Origin: Globisporangium splendens
Taxonomy: Eukaryota > Oomycota > Peronosporomycetes > Pythiales > Pythiaceae
Reading direction: 5' to 3'
DNA length: 64,000 bases
Assembly (NCBI GenBank): GCA_006386115.1
Contig: VFIW01000040.1
Span: forward strand, 186,001-250,000
This document shows positions 1 to 10,749 of this stretch, piece by piece. The position numbers and the translations under genes were made by a program. The notes beneath the pieces are model-generated. The model was not told where the DNA came from. It did not search any database and saw only the letters and a list, made by a program, of their open reading frames with translations. Position 1 is the stretch's first letter. Each line of letters begins with the position of its first letter.

Positions 1-1647
1 ACTTACCGAAGGCATTCGCGGCGATCTTCGACATCCTGGTCGACGTCAATGTACGAAATGCAGAGCTCTTCGCCCTCCTGTTATCCGCAGAGTCACAATG
101 AACACACAAACATATCAGGCAATCGGCTCGCAAGGTTCAGTCGTAACGCAAAGCAATCGTACCTCAATGTCGTGGACGGCAAACACGTGGGCTGCGCCGT
201 CCTTGGTGTACAGCACGGTACAGTTTGGGTCGCAGCTGTGGTTCATGGAGCAAATGCCCGAGAAGAGCGCCGTGCCTTCGACGCCGACAAAGTCGTCGTC
301 CATGGCGTAGACCTCGTCGTCTTCTTCGTTGTCATCTTCGTGGCTGTGCGCGTGCTCGTGTGCGTGCTCATGGCTGTGCGTGTGGTCGTGGCCATCGCAC
401 GTGTGGCCGTCCTCGTTTTCATCGTCATGGAAGTGGATCTTGTGCTCTTCCGAAAACTTTTCGAGCGCATTCTTCACGCGCACAAGCATCTCGGGCATAT
501 CCTTCTTGTCTTCAGACGAAGCCTCACTGAGCGCTTCGGCGAGCGCGTGGAACGGGTGGTCGATCTCCATGCTGATGTTGTTCATTTCAAACATGCCGAC
601 GATGCGGCTGAAGGAGTCCAAGTTCAAGATCTCGTCCGCCGAGCTGAGGACCGAGTCCACGGAGAGCCCATTGAGCTCGTCCTTGGTCGCCAAGATCGCG
701 AGGTTGTCGCGCAGACCCGTCATAAAGTGGTCAAACGTCTGGCTGAGCAAGCTCTTGAAGCGGCCGCGGTACTCTTCCAGAGTCTCGCCTTCTTCCTCGA
801 TGTCGTCTTCCGACGTGATCACGTCCCACCATGGCATTTTGCAGAACATGTCCAGTTGCTGACGCGCCTTGGCCAAGTCATGGCTCTTGATGAAGCGCAG
901 CAGCACCTTGGCCATGACCTTGGCTGCGAGCTGGAAGATCTCGTTGGTCACCAACGTGTGGTTGACAAAGTGGCCCATTGGCGTCTCGTTGTCCTCCGAG
1001 TGCGTGCACACGATCGCGTGGTGCTCGGCGTACGCGATCTGCTTGCATTTCTCCGAGCAGTAGATGACGCCGCACTCGCACTTGACTTGGTTGGCCGCGA
1101 GGTGGAAGACGCTGAAGTAGCTGTCTTCGGCGCTCTTGCCGCCTTCCTTCTGCAGGAACGCGACCGCGTCTTCAAAGTCCTGCTGCGTCGCGACGTCCTT
1201 CTCCTCGGCGCTCGACGCCAGCACTCTCTCCCACGCCTCCTTGCTGTTAATCAGTGGCACGAAGCAGTTTTCGCACGCATCAACGAATTCCTGACACACC
1301 AAGAGAAGTTCAGTTACACGCATCAGCAAACTGAAAAAAAGAATGCGCGCACAGCCACGTTGCACCCATTTCCAAACGAGGAGCAACTGAAGAAAGGCAT
1401 AAGCAATCCAGCACGTGTACGTACACACCTTGTTGTCTTCGTGCTGCATGGCCACGAATGGCGCTTCGGTCCAGACAGGCTCGCCGGCTTTGAGCGCCTT
1501 GGCGGCGTAGATGGCCTTTCCCTTCTTCTCGCCCGCGTAGCCGCACTGGATCGGCGCATTTTGCAAGTGGTTCTGGATCAGTTCTGCGAAGAACGCGGCG
1601 ACTTCCGGCTCATTTGGCTGCATGGTGGAGGATTCAGCAGGGGCCAT
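1..1647 (-). CDS. SMYD5-like SET/MYND-domain protein (3' end outside window)
   Basis: Probable protein-lysine methyltransferase of the SMYD class. The first ATG after the upstream stop-rich leader that fits is at 1647. The split SET domain begins with GKAIYAAKALKAGE. It is interrupted by a MYND-type zinc finger (CENC, then CECGVIYCSEKC...HHAIVC) and resumes with the diagnostic NHSCDPNC and GEELCISYID. Order and spacing resemble SMYD5. Three introns are visible: 1291-1428 (138 bp, in frame and without stops, so an ORF scan hides it), 78-162 (85 bp, removing an in-frame stop) and a donor gtaagt at 6-1 after which the gene leaves the window. Comparison with the paralogue at 30.9-33.0 kb confirms the first two, because both joins align without gaps. 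A linker before the SET core is a run of His/Glu/Asp. Function is inferred from the family; the substrate is unknown. Confidence 0.85.
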
Positions 1648-2598
1648 TGACGATGGAAAAAAGAGCGAGTGAGTGTGCTGGACGCTGCGCGTTGGGTACT
1701 GAGGTCTCCTTCGCGCCAATCACCTCACTCGACAGACGCTTTCTTGGCTCACGTGCGCGTGGCGTGGCAGTGGCGTGGCAGTGGCGGGGAACAATCGGCG
1801 ACCGAGCGGATGGATGATGCGCGGCTGAGTTCCCTCTCGACGCAAAAAGAACAGCGCTCCCCCCTCCAGCCGTGCTTTAAACAGCCAGCCATCTGGTGAG
1901 CCATTTGTTACGTACGACTTGGCGAGGACCATCACTCCTGTCGCGCGTTTGCACCACTCACTTTCAGCTGAGACTGGTACAGGGTACCGGTTATGCACCC
2001 CAAATGGCAAACACAAATCCCTCTATAAACGCATACGAACGTTCCCCCACCAGTCAATTCCAGCGCTGGCTGCTGTTGGTTGTAGGATGCTGGTGCTGCA
2101 TTCACTCAGTGTCGCTGAATTTGCATGCATCTGCTTGATTTACGGCAACTCGCTCAGGTGGCTTTTAACCCTTCAAAGAGGAGGAGCAATTGGCCCCCTC
2201 CAATCAAGCTTTTGCATGTCTCGTGAACACGATTTTTACAGAGATAGGGTGGGATTCTATAATATGACCTACAATAGGAACAGCAGTGGCGGACGAGTGC
2301 TTTCCGCATAGTACCTTTTGGAACCTATTCTGGTTGTAATTAGTGTGAAGGACCCTTTTTGGTGAAGTCTCTTTTGAGGTGCAGCATTTGGTTCACACAA
2401 GTGTGCGCTGCACCATTCTTTGTGGTACATTGGTTACGCTGTGGCAGAGTGATGATCGAAAGTATCCTTCGGTGGTGCACGAAGCGACGCGCATGGAAGG
2501 GGGGGACTGGATTCGTTCCAATCGTTTGTTGTGGAAGCGCTGCGGGTTCACCGGCGCTGCGCACGTCAAAAGAAGCACCGTGAGGTCCGCCATTCGAG
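1648..2598. other. no gene recognised (951 bp)
   Basis: 5' flank of the SET/MYND gene and upstream of a possible secreted-protein gene. Only short unconvincing ORFs are present; no repeat or RNA gene was recognised. Confidence 0.5.
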
Positions 2599-3402
2599 AT
2601 GCAGCTACGGTGGCTGCTCTGTGCTGCGGGAAGTGCAGCAGCAGAGACCACAGGTAGTATCGGAACATTTGACGCAACGCACTGCTCGCGATGCGACGGG
2701 CTCAAGCACTGCACCGCGATGAACGGCAAACTGTTCTTTGACCCAGTCTACGGGTACACAAGGTGCATTGATCCTAAGCGCGCCATATTCCCGAAGCTCC
2801 GTTTTGCTGCATGAATTGCTGACACATAGAGCGTCGATTCCAACAGAGAAGCGACACCCCAGTTGGAGAAGCAAGGCGTGTGCGAAGACTTGGATGAGAA
2901 GACCCTCCAGCTCAGCAAGTTTGGCGACCAGTTCCAGTTCAAGGGCACTGCTAAATGTCGATCTCTGGTCTGGAATTACCACTGTTTGTCTTGGGTGGCA
3001 GCGATTTTCCAGCGGGAGCTCAATGGAGTCGCCGCGTCGTGTGTCAATAGCACTGACGACTCTCCCAAGCCGTTGCCTCCGTGCTGATCGCTGTGTGTCG
3101 AAGTGGCCGACAAATGTGTCTACTCGCATTTCTATCGCATGTATCTGGAAAATGTGTGCGGCAATGTGCCTTGTGTATCCGAAGAAGAAGAACAGACGAC
3201 GGCGAACTCGAGCTCCCCGAAAAAGCAACCAGATTGCGTGAAAGCTCCGTGGGAGACGGTACCCAACACCACGTTCTCCCGATGCTCAATTCGAGCATAC
3301 GAGCCCCTAGAGGCCTTCGCACCGACAATATTGCCAAATGCATGGCACACTGTTGTTGTGTGTCTTCATATTACAATCTGGGTGAACTCATTTATCAATT
3401 AA
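2599..3402 (+). CDS. possible secreted cysteine-rich protein, up to three exons
   Basis: Three open blocks lie in one frame, separated by stops that candidate introns would remove. Block one starts MQLRWLLCAAGSAAA, a short signal-peptide-like leader, followed by a CSRCDGLKHC motif. Intron 2763-2846 (84 bp, gt...caacag) would delete two stops and keep the frame, joining YGYTR to EATPQLEKQGVC. A second possible intron, 3041-3103 (63 bp), would bypass a TGA at 3085 and join to ADKCVYSHFYRMYLENVCGNVPC, giving 218 residues. Without it the protein ends at 3087 (134 residues). Amino-acid composition of the chosen frame looks natural (FGDQFQFKG, WNYHCLSW). A 207-codon antisense ORF covers the same stretch but has low-quality composition. 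No family recognised; it could also be a decayed gene. Confidence 0.4.
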
Positions 3403-3492
3403 AAACTTCTAGCCTATGTGATTTACAAAATGTCATTCAGCTTCTGGCGGAGTGTCAAGTGTAGGAGATCCTAGTGAGAACTTGTGGTTCGC

Positions 3493-5451
3493 TCACTCAA
3501 GTGCGCTGTAGCCGTCACGCTTGCGGTGCTGAACGAACGCCAACACGCCAGCGCCAAGGACGAATCCACTCAAGATGAGTCCCAGCGTCGGCCACACGCC
3601 AGACGACAGCGAGCTGTGCCCTCCACGCAAACTGTTCATGTTGCCAACCCAGGTCAAGTGATCGCGAACCGATTTTCTTGGCATAAACGTGTCGCCTGGC
3701 CACTTCGAGAACTCACTCAGTTGCAACCACCACGCAGGGTATCCAGGCGCTTGCATTTGGTGAGGTTGCTCGCCCGTCGTGACGTATCCGTCGCTGAATT
3801 TCGCCACCAGGAGCCACGCAAATTGCCACCAGTGATCGACCACACGCGTGGCCTGGTCGTTGCTTTGTCTCTCAATGTACTCATTCAGCAGCTCCGAGTC
3901 ATGCACCAAGTTGGTCAGTGCGTACTTCTCAATCTGCGCTCGGGTTGTAAACATCTCATTCTGCAAAATGCCAATTTCCTTGCGGACTTCCTGGTTGATC
4001 GCATTGAAGCGCAACAAGCTCCAATTGTTGACAAAGTTGAACGCCCACCATGCTGATTTTGGGTGGAATTCGCTTTGCTTGCCCAGCAAGTACGACTCGG
4101 GAACCACTTCCTGGCGGCACGAGAACGGGACGTACACCGAGCCATGCGGGGCACTTTGCGCGTACCATGCGACTCCACCGACCGCATCTGGGAGGTTTCC
4201 ACGCACTTGCAAGACAAAGCTGAACATCGTTCGGTACATTGAGATGGGCCGTTCCCAACCGCCGAGGACACCCTGGGTGTTACCTCCCCAGCGCACTGGC
4301 GAACCAAATGGTCCCGCAGCGATACCCTTCGTCATGTCGTACTTCGTGCCTTCGTAATGATCGCGCAGCAGCTCCATGACGGTGTTCAGCTCCACCAACG
4401 CGTCGGGCTTCACCGAGAAAGGGTACGTCGCGTATTGTGAGAAGCTACCCAGGCGCGCATCGAGCTTCAGCGATGGCGCAAGGACGTCAAAGACGCGCCA
4501 GACACGTCGTCCAGTGTACAGCGGTCCGACTGCATCCTTCTCCGAGTCTCCGTAGGCCGCCGTAAAGTCAAAGGGCTTCGAGGAATCCCACCAGCCCATT
4601 TCTTCAGCAAACGAGACGACATTCGGCGACGCCATGTACCAATCCGAGTCGTCCAAGTCCATCTCTCGGATCGTAAAGCCATTCGCGAGTGCCGTGACAT
4701 GGCCATCGGGGACTCGTTGCGCTGCCCAGACGGCACTGGAATTGTCCTTGCCTGTGAGTACATGGAAGACCCACATTTCGCCGTACTTGTCGCCGATCAC
4801 GAGGGCCTCGGCCGAATCGCCATAGTCGGGTTTCTGCGGATCGCCGCTGTCTTCGCTGTAGAATCCATACTCGACAGCCAAGTCGCCCATTGTCTTCACG
4901 GCACAGCGTGCGCTATCACACCGCTCGAGCGCGACTTTCGAGAGTTCCGCGATGCCAAATAGATTTTTGCCGTGGGCACCAGCATCGCAAGGCCAGCCGA
5001 CAGTCTTTGCACCGCACGTGGATTCGCCGATACTCAATTGCACTTCGTTCATCATACCGTAGTCCTGATCAAAGTACGCGTACGTGTGTGGCACTTGCGG
5101 AATGTACCCGAGCGGCTTCATAACGGACTCATCGATGTCTTCGCGTGGGAGGTAGTGGCGGCCTCGCTCTTTCGTCACGAGGCGTGGGTACCCGCCAAAG
5201 AAGTTGTAGACGGGTCGTTGAGCTTCAAACTCGTGGTCTTGAGCTGGCACGCGTACGAGGCGCACATCGGCAGCGCCACCGCCGGCATCATCCGTGTGGG
5301 CGATCAGCGTCGATCCATCGACCGTGGCATTCCCACTGACAGCGATCACCGTGCACGCGTCCACTCCCGAACGAGTAGCAGCACCGCTTAGAGCGCCAAT
5401 TGCGATGCACGTCGCCGAGAGCCAACGCATTTTGGCGACGAGTAGCTTCAT
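3493..5451 (-). CDS. secreted/membrane-anchored peptidase family C69 (dipeptidase-like)
   Basis: A 652-residue protein if translation starts at the ATG at 5451 (an ATG at 5430 is also possible). The N-terminus is a signal peptide ending near GVDAC; the Cys at the start of CTVIAVSGNATVDGST is the expected N-terminal nucleophile of Ntn-type C69 peptidases. The following block (IAHTDDAGGG, YGMMNEVQLSIGEST) matches the family's active-site region. The rest has the usual C69 length and Trp/Tyr-rich composition (WWDSSKPFDF, WWAFNFVNNW). A C-terminal hydrophobic helix (LGLILSGFVLGAGVLAF) plus basic tail suggests a single-pass anchor, so the catalytic domain would face the cell exterior or a lumen. 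No introns needed. Family assignment is by remembered motifs; substrate unknown. Confidence 0.8.
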   Translation of the reverse strand: MKLLVAKMRWLSATCIAIGALSGAATRSGVDACTVIAVSGNATVDGSTLIAHTDDAGGGAADVRLVRVPAQDHEFEAQRPVYNFFGGYPRLVTKERGRHYLPREDIDESVMKPLGYIPQVPHTYAYFDQDYGMMNEVQLSIGESTCGAKTVGWPCDAGAHGKNLFGIAELSKVALERCDSARCAVKTMGDLAVEYGFYSEDSGDPQKPDYGDSAEALVIGDKYGEMWVFHVLTGKDNSSAVWAAQRVPDGHVTALANGFTIREMDLDDSDWYMASPNVVSFAEEMGWWDSSKPFDFTAAYGDSEKDAVGPLYTGRRVWRVFDVLAPSLKLDARLGSFSQYATYPFSVKPDALVELNTVMELLRDHYEGTKYDMTKGIAAGPFGSPVRWGGNTQGVLGGWERPISMYRTMFSFVLQVRGNLPDAVGGVAWYAQSAPHGSVYVPFSCRQEVVPESYLLGKQSEFHPKSAWWAFNFVNNWSLLRFNAINQEVRKEIGILQNEMFTTRAQIEKYALTNLVHDSELLNEYIERQSNDQATRVVDHWWQFAWLLVAKFSDGYVTTGEQPHQMQAPGYPAWWLQLSEFSKWPGDTFMPRKSVRDHLTWVGNMNSLRGGHSSLSSGVWPTLGLILSGFVLGAGVLAFVQHRKRDGYSALE

Positions 5452-6097
5452 GAGGGTTCTGTCCGAGAAAACGACGCCCAACTGCACGGAAAAACGAGAC
5501 GAGACGAGACGAGAGGGTCGCTGTGTTCTTTGCTACCTTGCGTCTTCACCGGCCAAATCGCGACTGAAGAGCTCCTTTCGCAGACTGCTGGTGCTCTGGC
5601 GCGAGAAAAAGATGTAGAAAGAAACCTGGAGAGAAAGATATTTTTGCCAGCCTTTCTCGTGGTGACCGTTTGCATTTCCTGCCACCAGTGCGCGTCTTTT
5701 CTCTGAAAAGTGAAACCCTTGGACCAGTTACGCCGACGGATAGGGTCGCAGCCAACCAGCACGCAAGAGGCATCGCCAGTGGTCAGTTCGAGCTCTTCGC
5801 AGATGATGTGTGAACGAGAGATGCGGTGGTTGGTTGCAGCGCATGGGAGGCATGCGTGTGATGTGGCAATCGCAAGATCGAATGATTGAAACGAACCTCC
5901 TCCGCCATGCATGGGATCCCGAGCCAGAGCGGCAACTTCAACGTGGTCTATGGGGTCACTTTGACCATCACTTTGTCATGACCAAAGACGTTTGATTGGA
6001 TGGAAACGTATCTGAGAAAGTGCAGACGTGTTTTCATTATTGATTTATAGACAGAGAAGACAAGCACGATGGGGAAGAAGTATCAAGACTGCTACAT
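5452..6097. other. no gene recognised (646 bp)
   Basis: 5' flank of the C69 peptidase gene and 3' flank of the LPMO-like gene, both on the minus strand. Contains gagac repeats near 5493-5513 and nothing else recognised. Confidence 0.5.
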
Positions 6098-6970
6098 CTA
6101 GTGCTTCGTGGTCAGACGGCGAGATCGGACGGTGCATTTCTTCTTCTTGGTGGCCGTTGGGGTTGGGGTGGCAGTCGCGGGGGTTTCTGTGGTGGCTGTG
6201 TCGGCATCGGCCGACGACGTTGCCGAAGCAGTAGACGAAGCGTCCGTGGTGCCAGAGCTTTCGTCGGTGGTGGAAGAGCTACTCTCATCCGTGGTGGCAG
6301 AGGTTTCGTCCGTGGTCGATGCATCCGAGGCAGCCGACGCAGCATCAGAAGTAACCGTGGTGGCGGTACTGCTGCCTGCGCCACTGCCGCTCACGATGAT
6401 GTCGGCACACGTTGGGTACGTCTGGTTGGCGATGTCTGAGTGCCAGTACATTTGCAGCGCGCAGTTTCCGGCCGTGCCACAACCAGACACGGTCGTTGGC
6501 ATCGCGACGCTCAAGCTGAAAGTACCACCCGAGTTTGCGAATGAATCGACGTACAAGAGGTTGAGGTACTTCTCGTACATGATGGCACCGCCGGTCGTGC
6601 TGGCCTTGGGCTTGACAATGTTCAGGTACATGTACCCAGGGTGCGGCGCCTGGATGTAGTAGGTCATGGTGAAGTTTTTGCCCGGCGCGAGGGTCGTGAC
6701 GGTGTTGGAGGACTCGTAGATCATGCCACGGCAGCCGTTCATGATACTGAACGTCGCGGCTTGTGGCATATCAGCCTGGGTGCGCTGGCTCAGGTTTTCC
6801 AGCGGCGCCCACTGCAACTCGTCGTCGCCGGCGTTCTTCAACGCACCGGAGTTGGCTCGGAACAACGCCGACACGGGGCGTGGCTCAGGCACGGTCATCT
6901 GTCCGTGGGCTTGCACGGACACAGCAAACGTCGCCGCGAGAGCGATGGCCGCGAAACAGGTCGTCTTCAT
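6098..6970 (-). CDS. secreted LPMO-like protein (His-brace type) with Ser/Thr-rich tail
   Basis: A 290-residue protein with a clean signal peptide (MKTTCFAAIALAATFAVSVQA) cut just before HGQMTVPEPRP, so His1 would be the mature N-terminus, as required for the copper histidine brace of lytic polysaccharide monooxygenases. A second candidate ligand is the His in YIQAPHPGYMYLNI. The end of the domain (GNCALQMYWHSD...QTYPTCADIIV) resembles the C-terminal strand region of AA11/AA16-type enzymes more than the AA17-like gene at 42.9 kb. After about residue 205 comes a Ser/Thr/Asp/Glu-rich linker and a basic end (KKKKC). Intronless. Acts outside the cell on polysaccharide if active. The CAZy family cannot be fixed from sequence reading alone. 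Confidence 0.7.
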   Translation of the reverse strand: MKTTCFAAIALAATFAVSVQAHGQMTVPEPRPVSALFRANSGALKNAGDDELQWAPLENLSQRTQADMPQAATFSIMNGCRGMIYESSNTVTTLAPGKNFTMTYYIQAPHPGYMYLNIVKPKASTTGGAIMYEKYLNLLYVDSFANSGGTFSLSVAMPTTVSGCGTAGNCALQMYWHSDIANQTYPTCADIIVSGSGAGSSTATTVTSDAASAASDASTTDETSATTDESSSSTTDESSGTTDASSTASATSSADADTATTETPATATPTPTATKKKKCTVRSRRLTTKH

Positions 6971-7863
6971 GGTTTGCAGTGGAGGAGGGAGATGGTGCTG
7001 ACTGATGTGGCAGGCGACGCGCTAATTGAGAAGTGAGAGAGGCGAGTCGAGCTTCTGCAAGTCGTACGGTGTTCATGAGCACGGGAGGCATTACTGCATT
7101 CTATAGGACTGCAGTGCAGTGCATGTCCTTGGATTGAGAGTTGCCTAGTCGAATGGATAGCTGTAGAATGTCACGTGGGATCCAAAATGCAAACTGAGAC
7201 TGCTGCAGGACCAGATGGACGATCCAAAAAGATCGCACAACCAGAAGAAGGCAACAAACCTGTATTCTAGCACTTTATGGAGGGTTCATGTCTGTTATAG
7301 AGGTTTGTCTAACTTTTCTGTGATGCTCGTTTTCAACTGATCAATATCGGAGGAGGACATGATATGCAATATAGAGAGACATACCGCGGAGATAAGACTG
7401 TTTTGAGCAGGGACAACTGAATGGACTGGCTGGAGCAAATAAATAGTCAGTGTCGTGATCATGAGAATGCCACACAGATCGCCTCCGAACCAATCCGTGG
7501 TTAACGGTCATGCGTCGCTGATTTGTTGGTCTTGTTTCGATGTGGAATCGGGAGATCGACAGACACCCGCGCGAGAGGATGGAGAAGGAGCTGCGCACAT
7601 TCCTTCAAAGCGGCTTGGATCTGGGAAGAATGCATTCTCCCTTCACTGCTAACGTGGTCTTTGCATTGGGTGTTTTTCTTGACTTCAGCCGCAACTCCTC
7701 CAAAAAACGACCTTGATCAGTCGATGAGCTGGCTCGTCATTAATATGCTTTACAATGGCACGCGCTCACCACACACAAGAATCATTCGTTGCCTCCTTTT
7801 GCTAATCTCACTCGTTAACATTGTTAGCATGCAAAGGCAGACTGCCTTTAGCAAGAACGCCAG
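6971..7863. other. intergenic, no gene recognised (893 bp)
   Basis: Holds the upstream region of the LPMO-like gene (core promoter near 7021-7039). The remainder is AT-richer with only short random ORFs. Confidence 0.5.
7021..7039 (-). promoter_or_regulatory. oomycete Inr/FPR-like core promoter of the LPMO-like gene
   Basis: On the minus strand it reads CTCTCACTTCTCAATTAGC, matching the oomycete pattern TCA-N-TYY..CAWTT, and lies 51-69 bp before the ATG at 6970. Confidence 0.5.
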
Positions 7864-10749
7864 CTAAAATACAGACGCGATGGCCTCGACAAGCTTGGAG
7901 GTGAGTTCATCGTGGGTAGGCAGCTTCCCTTCCGACTGCAGGCGTTGCTTGATTTCGTCACTTCCAAGATCTTGAGCGCTTTGGAAAAAACTCAAGGGAC
8001 CCGTCGGTTGGCTCGCATCCAGCATGATTTGGGCGACTTGCTTCCAAATATTCTTCAGTCCCTGCTGCACGCCAATTTCAACTCTCGAGAATGCAGCTGA
8101 CATCTCGCTGTAAGCCTTAGAATAAGGAAGCGCATAAAATACCCGAAGACGTGACGACGGAGCGCCATCATTCATCTCAACGTGTACCAATTGCTCAATC
8201 TACAAAACCAATCCAGTCACACGTTAGTTCAATGGTCACATGAGCCAAAACAAGACGTCCAAACGCACCGAGTAGTTTTCTCCATCTGGGAAATCTCGCA
8301 CAGCAAGCTTCATGCCAAACTCCAATCGCTTCTTTCCCGTGTGCTCGTCGTGCACGAAGGAGTAATACTGGTAATCTTTCACTCGAGCTATTTCAACCCC
8401 AGGAATGCCATCAATTGGCATGCGGAAAACTTGCATGCGAATGTACGCCGGACCAACGTCACTATCCACTGATTTTGTCGGTGAATACTTTCGCCACGCT
8501 CCAATGTCCACATTCATGTTCCCACTTTGGCGGTGCACCACATGGAAAAACGAGCATTCGTCAGACAGCAAACTGTCGAAAAACAGTGAAGGGGTGATTT
8601 TCCCACCCAAACTCTCGTCGAGTACCATCTTGAACTGATGCGCCGCACTTTCAAAGAAGGGTGCATTTGTTCGTGGTACCCCATCGACTCGCGTATCGAG
8701 ATCTGAGTTAGCTTTCCACGGCAGTACAGTCGGTAGTGATGGCAAACTGTCATCGAGGCTTTTCGCGTCTCGGAAACTGGTAATCATCGCTTTGATCACC
8801 TCAATTGGCAATGTGTTCGGCGGAAGAGACGCTTTGTTTCCTCCAGCTGGGCTCTTTTTACTGGCACCGGACGAGGCGGAAGACGCTGTCGCGCTCGATT
8901 GTGATGCACTGTTTCGACCTCTGTTATCTTTGGCCAACTCGAGGAGCATATCACACATTCTCTTTACACCTTGAAGAGCTCCTTTTTCTATGAGCGCTGC
9001 AAGCATCGTCGGCCGAGTAAAGTGGACACCCGTCTTGCACTTGATTTGGAGAACGGGGATATTCACGGGCGAAGGGCCCCCTGTCACCGTGTCTGCCAAG
9101 TCTTCAAGCTCGAAGAGAGTCTCGATAGAAAAGCAGTTGCTGTACGGGATGCTCAGTGTGTACATTTTCGATCGGAAAATGGATTTGCTCAGAGTTTTTC
9201 CGTTCAGCGTACACGAATGATACTGATCGATCGCAACTGCTTTCACGGAAGCTGTACCATCAGTACGACCAGGTTTCGAATCGTCTTCGTGTTCCATGGC
9301 TGCAGCGGGACGATAGCTCAACTTTCGGACAAATCCAAAGTGTGGATGCACATGCCACTCGCTCAGTCGCTTCTCATCTCTTGCGGTTGTGTTAGCCGTT
9401 GCCGCATCTTGTTCACGGGTCATCTTCCGAACGTCTTCGTCAAAAAATAACTCCATGAACTCCTTCACTGTGCACCGCGTAATAGTAGTCGAAATCACTT
9501 CAGTGAACTGCTTGTCTTGCAACTCAAAGAACTGTTTTGTCGACGGGTCTTCAATCCACGGGAACGATACGCGGTTTCTCTCTGCAACAGCAAGCACTGG
9601 GAGCTGGAAAGTCGTGTCCATGGCTGTCGGCAGTGGCGCGCTTAACGAAGCTTTCCAGTTTGATGTAGACCGGCTCCCATTCATGAGCCTGTCGTTCGTG
9701 AGGTACTCAAACGCTGCTAAATCTGAGGCGTACGTCAACGCCAGAGCATTTGCAAAGTTTTTCGACAAGTAGATATTGTCACGAGTATGTTCGCCAGCAC
9801 TGCTTCTCGCATTCGAAGAAGAAGCACGGCTGCTGCCACTCCGGCTTGCGTAGCTCGACGACGAATTCGACGACTGATGCGAAAGAGACAATGCCGAGCG
9901 ACGGTTCTTGGCAAGCCACATGCCTTTTCCGAATCGAGACGAGCACAAGATCATGTAAATCGTGTTGGAGCACTCTTTTTCGCCCTTTGCACCAGTGTTC
10001 CCATCATCATCGGGACGCTGAAGCACACGGAACGCTTCCCAGCCGGCTAGTTTCTTGGAATTCACGACCATTCTCCCAACGAAGTTCTGCCCGATGTAGC
10101 GCTGGTAGATCGTGGACATGAACCCCCAATGGTGTGTCTTCCCCTTCACGACGTGGAACAAACAGGATGCATCGGGGGTGCTGGTAAACACGAGTTTGTG
10201 CTCTTGGTTGACTTTCAAAAACAGCCCCGTGGTCGGGTCCATGAAATAGATCGGCGCATCCATTTTCTTTTGAAACACATGGTCGGTCAGATTCTCCTTC
10301 ACCTGCTCGTACAACGACTTGCCGCTCGTACTCGCGGAGAGCAACTCGGTCGTATTCGAGCTCATCGCGGCGTCGCGGCGTCGTCTCCCGCCCGACGACC
10401 GCCGCTGGGATGACGACGAGACGAGGTTCTTGCGTCCAGTCCAGCGCTCCATGAACGACTTGTACAGATCGGCGCGCGCGCTCGCGAACGCAGACGCCCA
10501 GGACGCGTCGAGATCGGCCATCGGGTCTGCGCACCGGAACACGAACTGGAACGCGCGCTTCCACGCATGGATCAGGTACTCGTCCTGCACAAACACGATG
10601 GAGAGCAGCGTCGGCAGCAGCGCGAAGAACGCGAGCTTCACGAACGCCACATCGGTGAACAGCGACGACTTGAGCCCCACGACGACGAAGATGAGCGCGC
10701 TCGTGGCCACCGACGGCACGAGCGTCTCCTTGACCGTCAACAGCGCCAT
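7864..10749 (-). CDS. membrane protein with two VASt (START-like) domains
   Basis: Two exons (10749-8269 and 8199-7864; intron 8200-8268, 69 bp, gtgcgt...tttgtag) give 938 residues. The chosen ATG has a good context (gtcgccATGGCG). Residues 1-70 hold two hydrophobic helices (SVATSALIFVVVGL, LAFFALLPTLLSIVFV). A middle region (about 180-330) has a beta-rich fold ending in an Arg/Ser-rich stretch. Then come two VASt-like domains: one around FTEVISTTITRCTVKEFMELFF to GVHFTRPTMLAALIEKGALQGVKR, and one around ITPSLFFDSLLSDECSFF to LPYSKAYSEMSAAFSRVEIGVQQGLK, the latter split by the intron. VASt proteins such as GRAMD1/Lam move sterols at membrane contact sites; lipid transfer here is inferred. Those proteins usually carry the membrane helix at the C-terminus and a GRAM domain; neither is seen here. 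Confidence 0.7.

Noticed and set aside
49..1650. 533-codon plus-strand ORF opposite the left SET/MYND gene
   Set aside because: Val/Leu/Arg/His-rich shadow of the antisense codon pattern; the minus strand has the SET and MYND motifs and splice sites.
2605..3228. 207-codon minus-strand ORF
   Set aside because: Open but unnatural composition and no motif; the plus-strand three-block model is preferred, though neither is certain.
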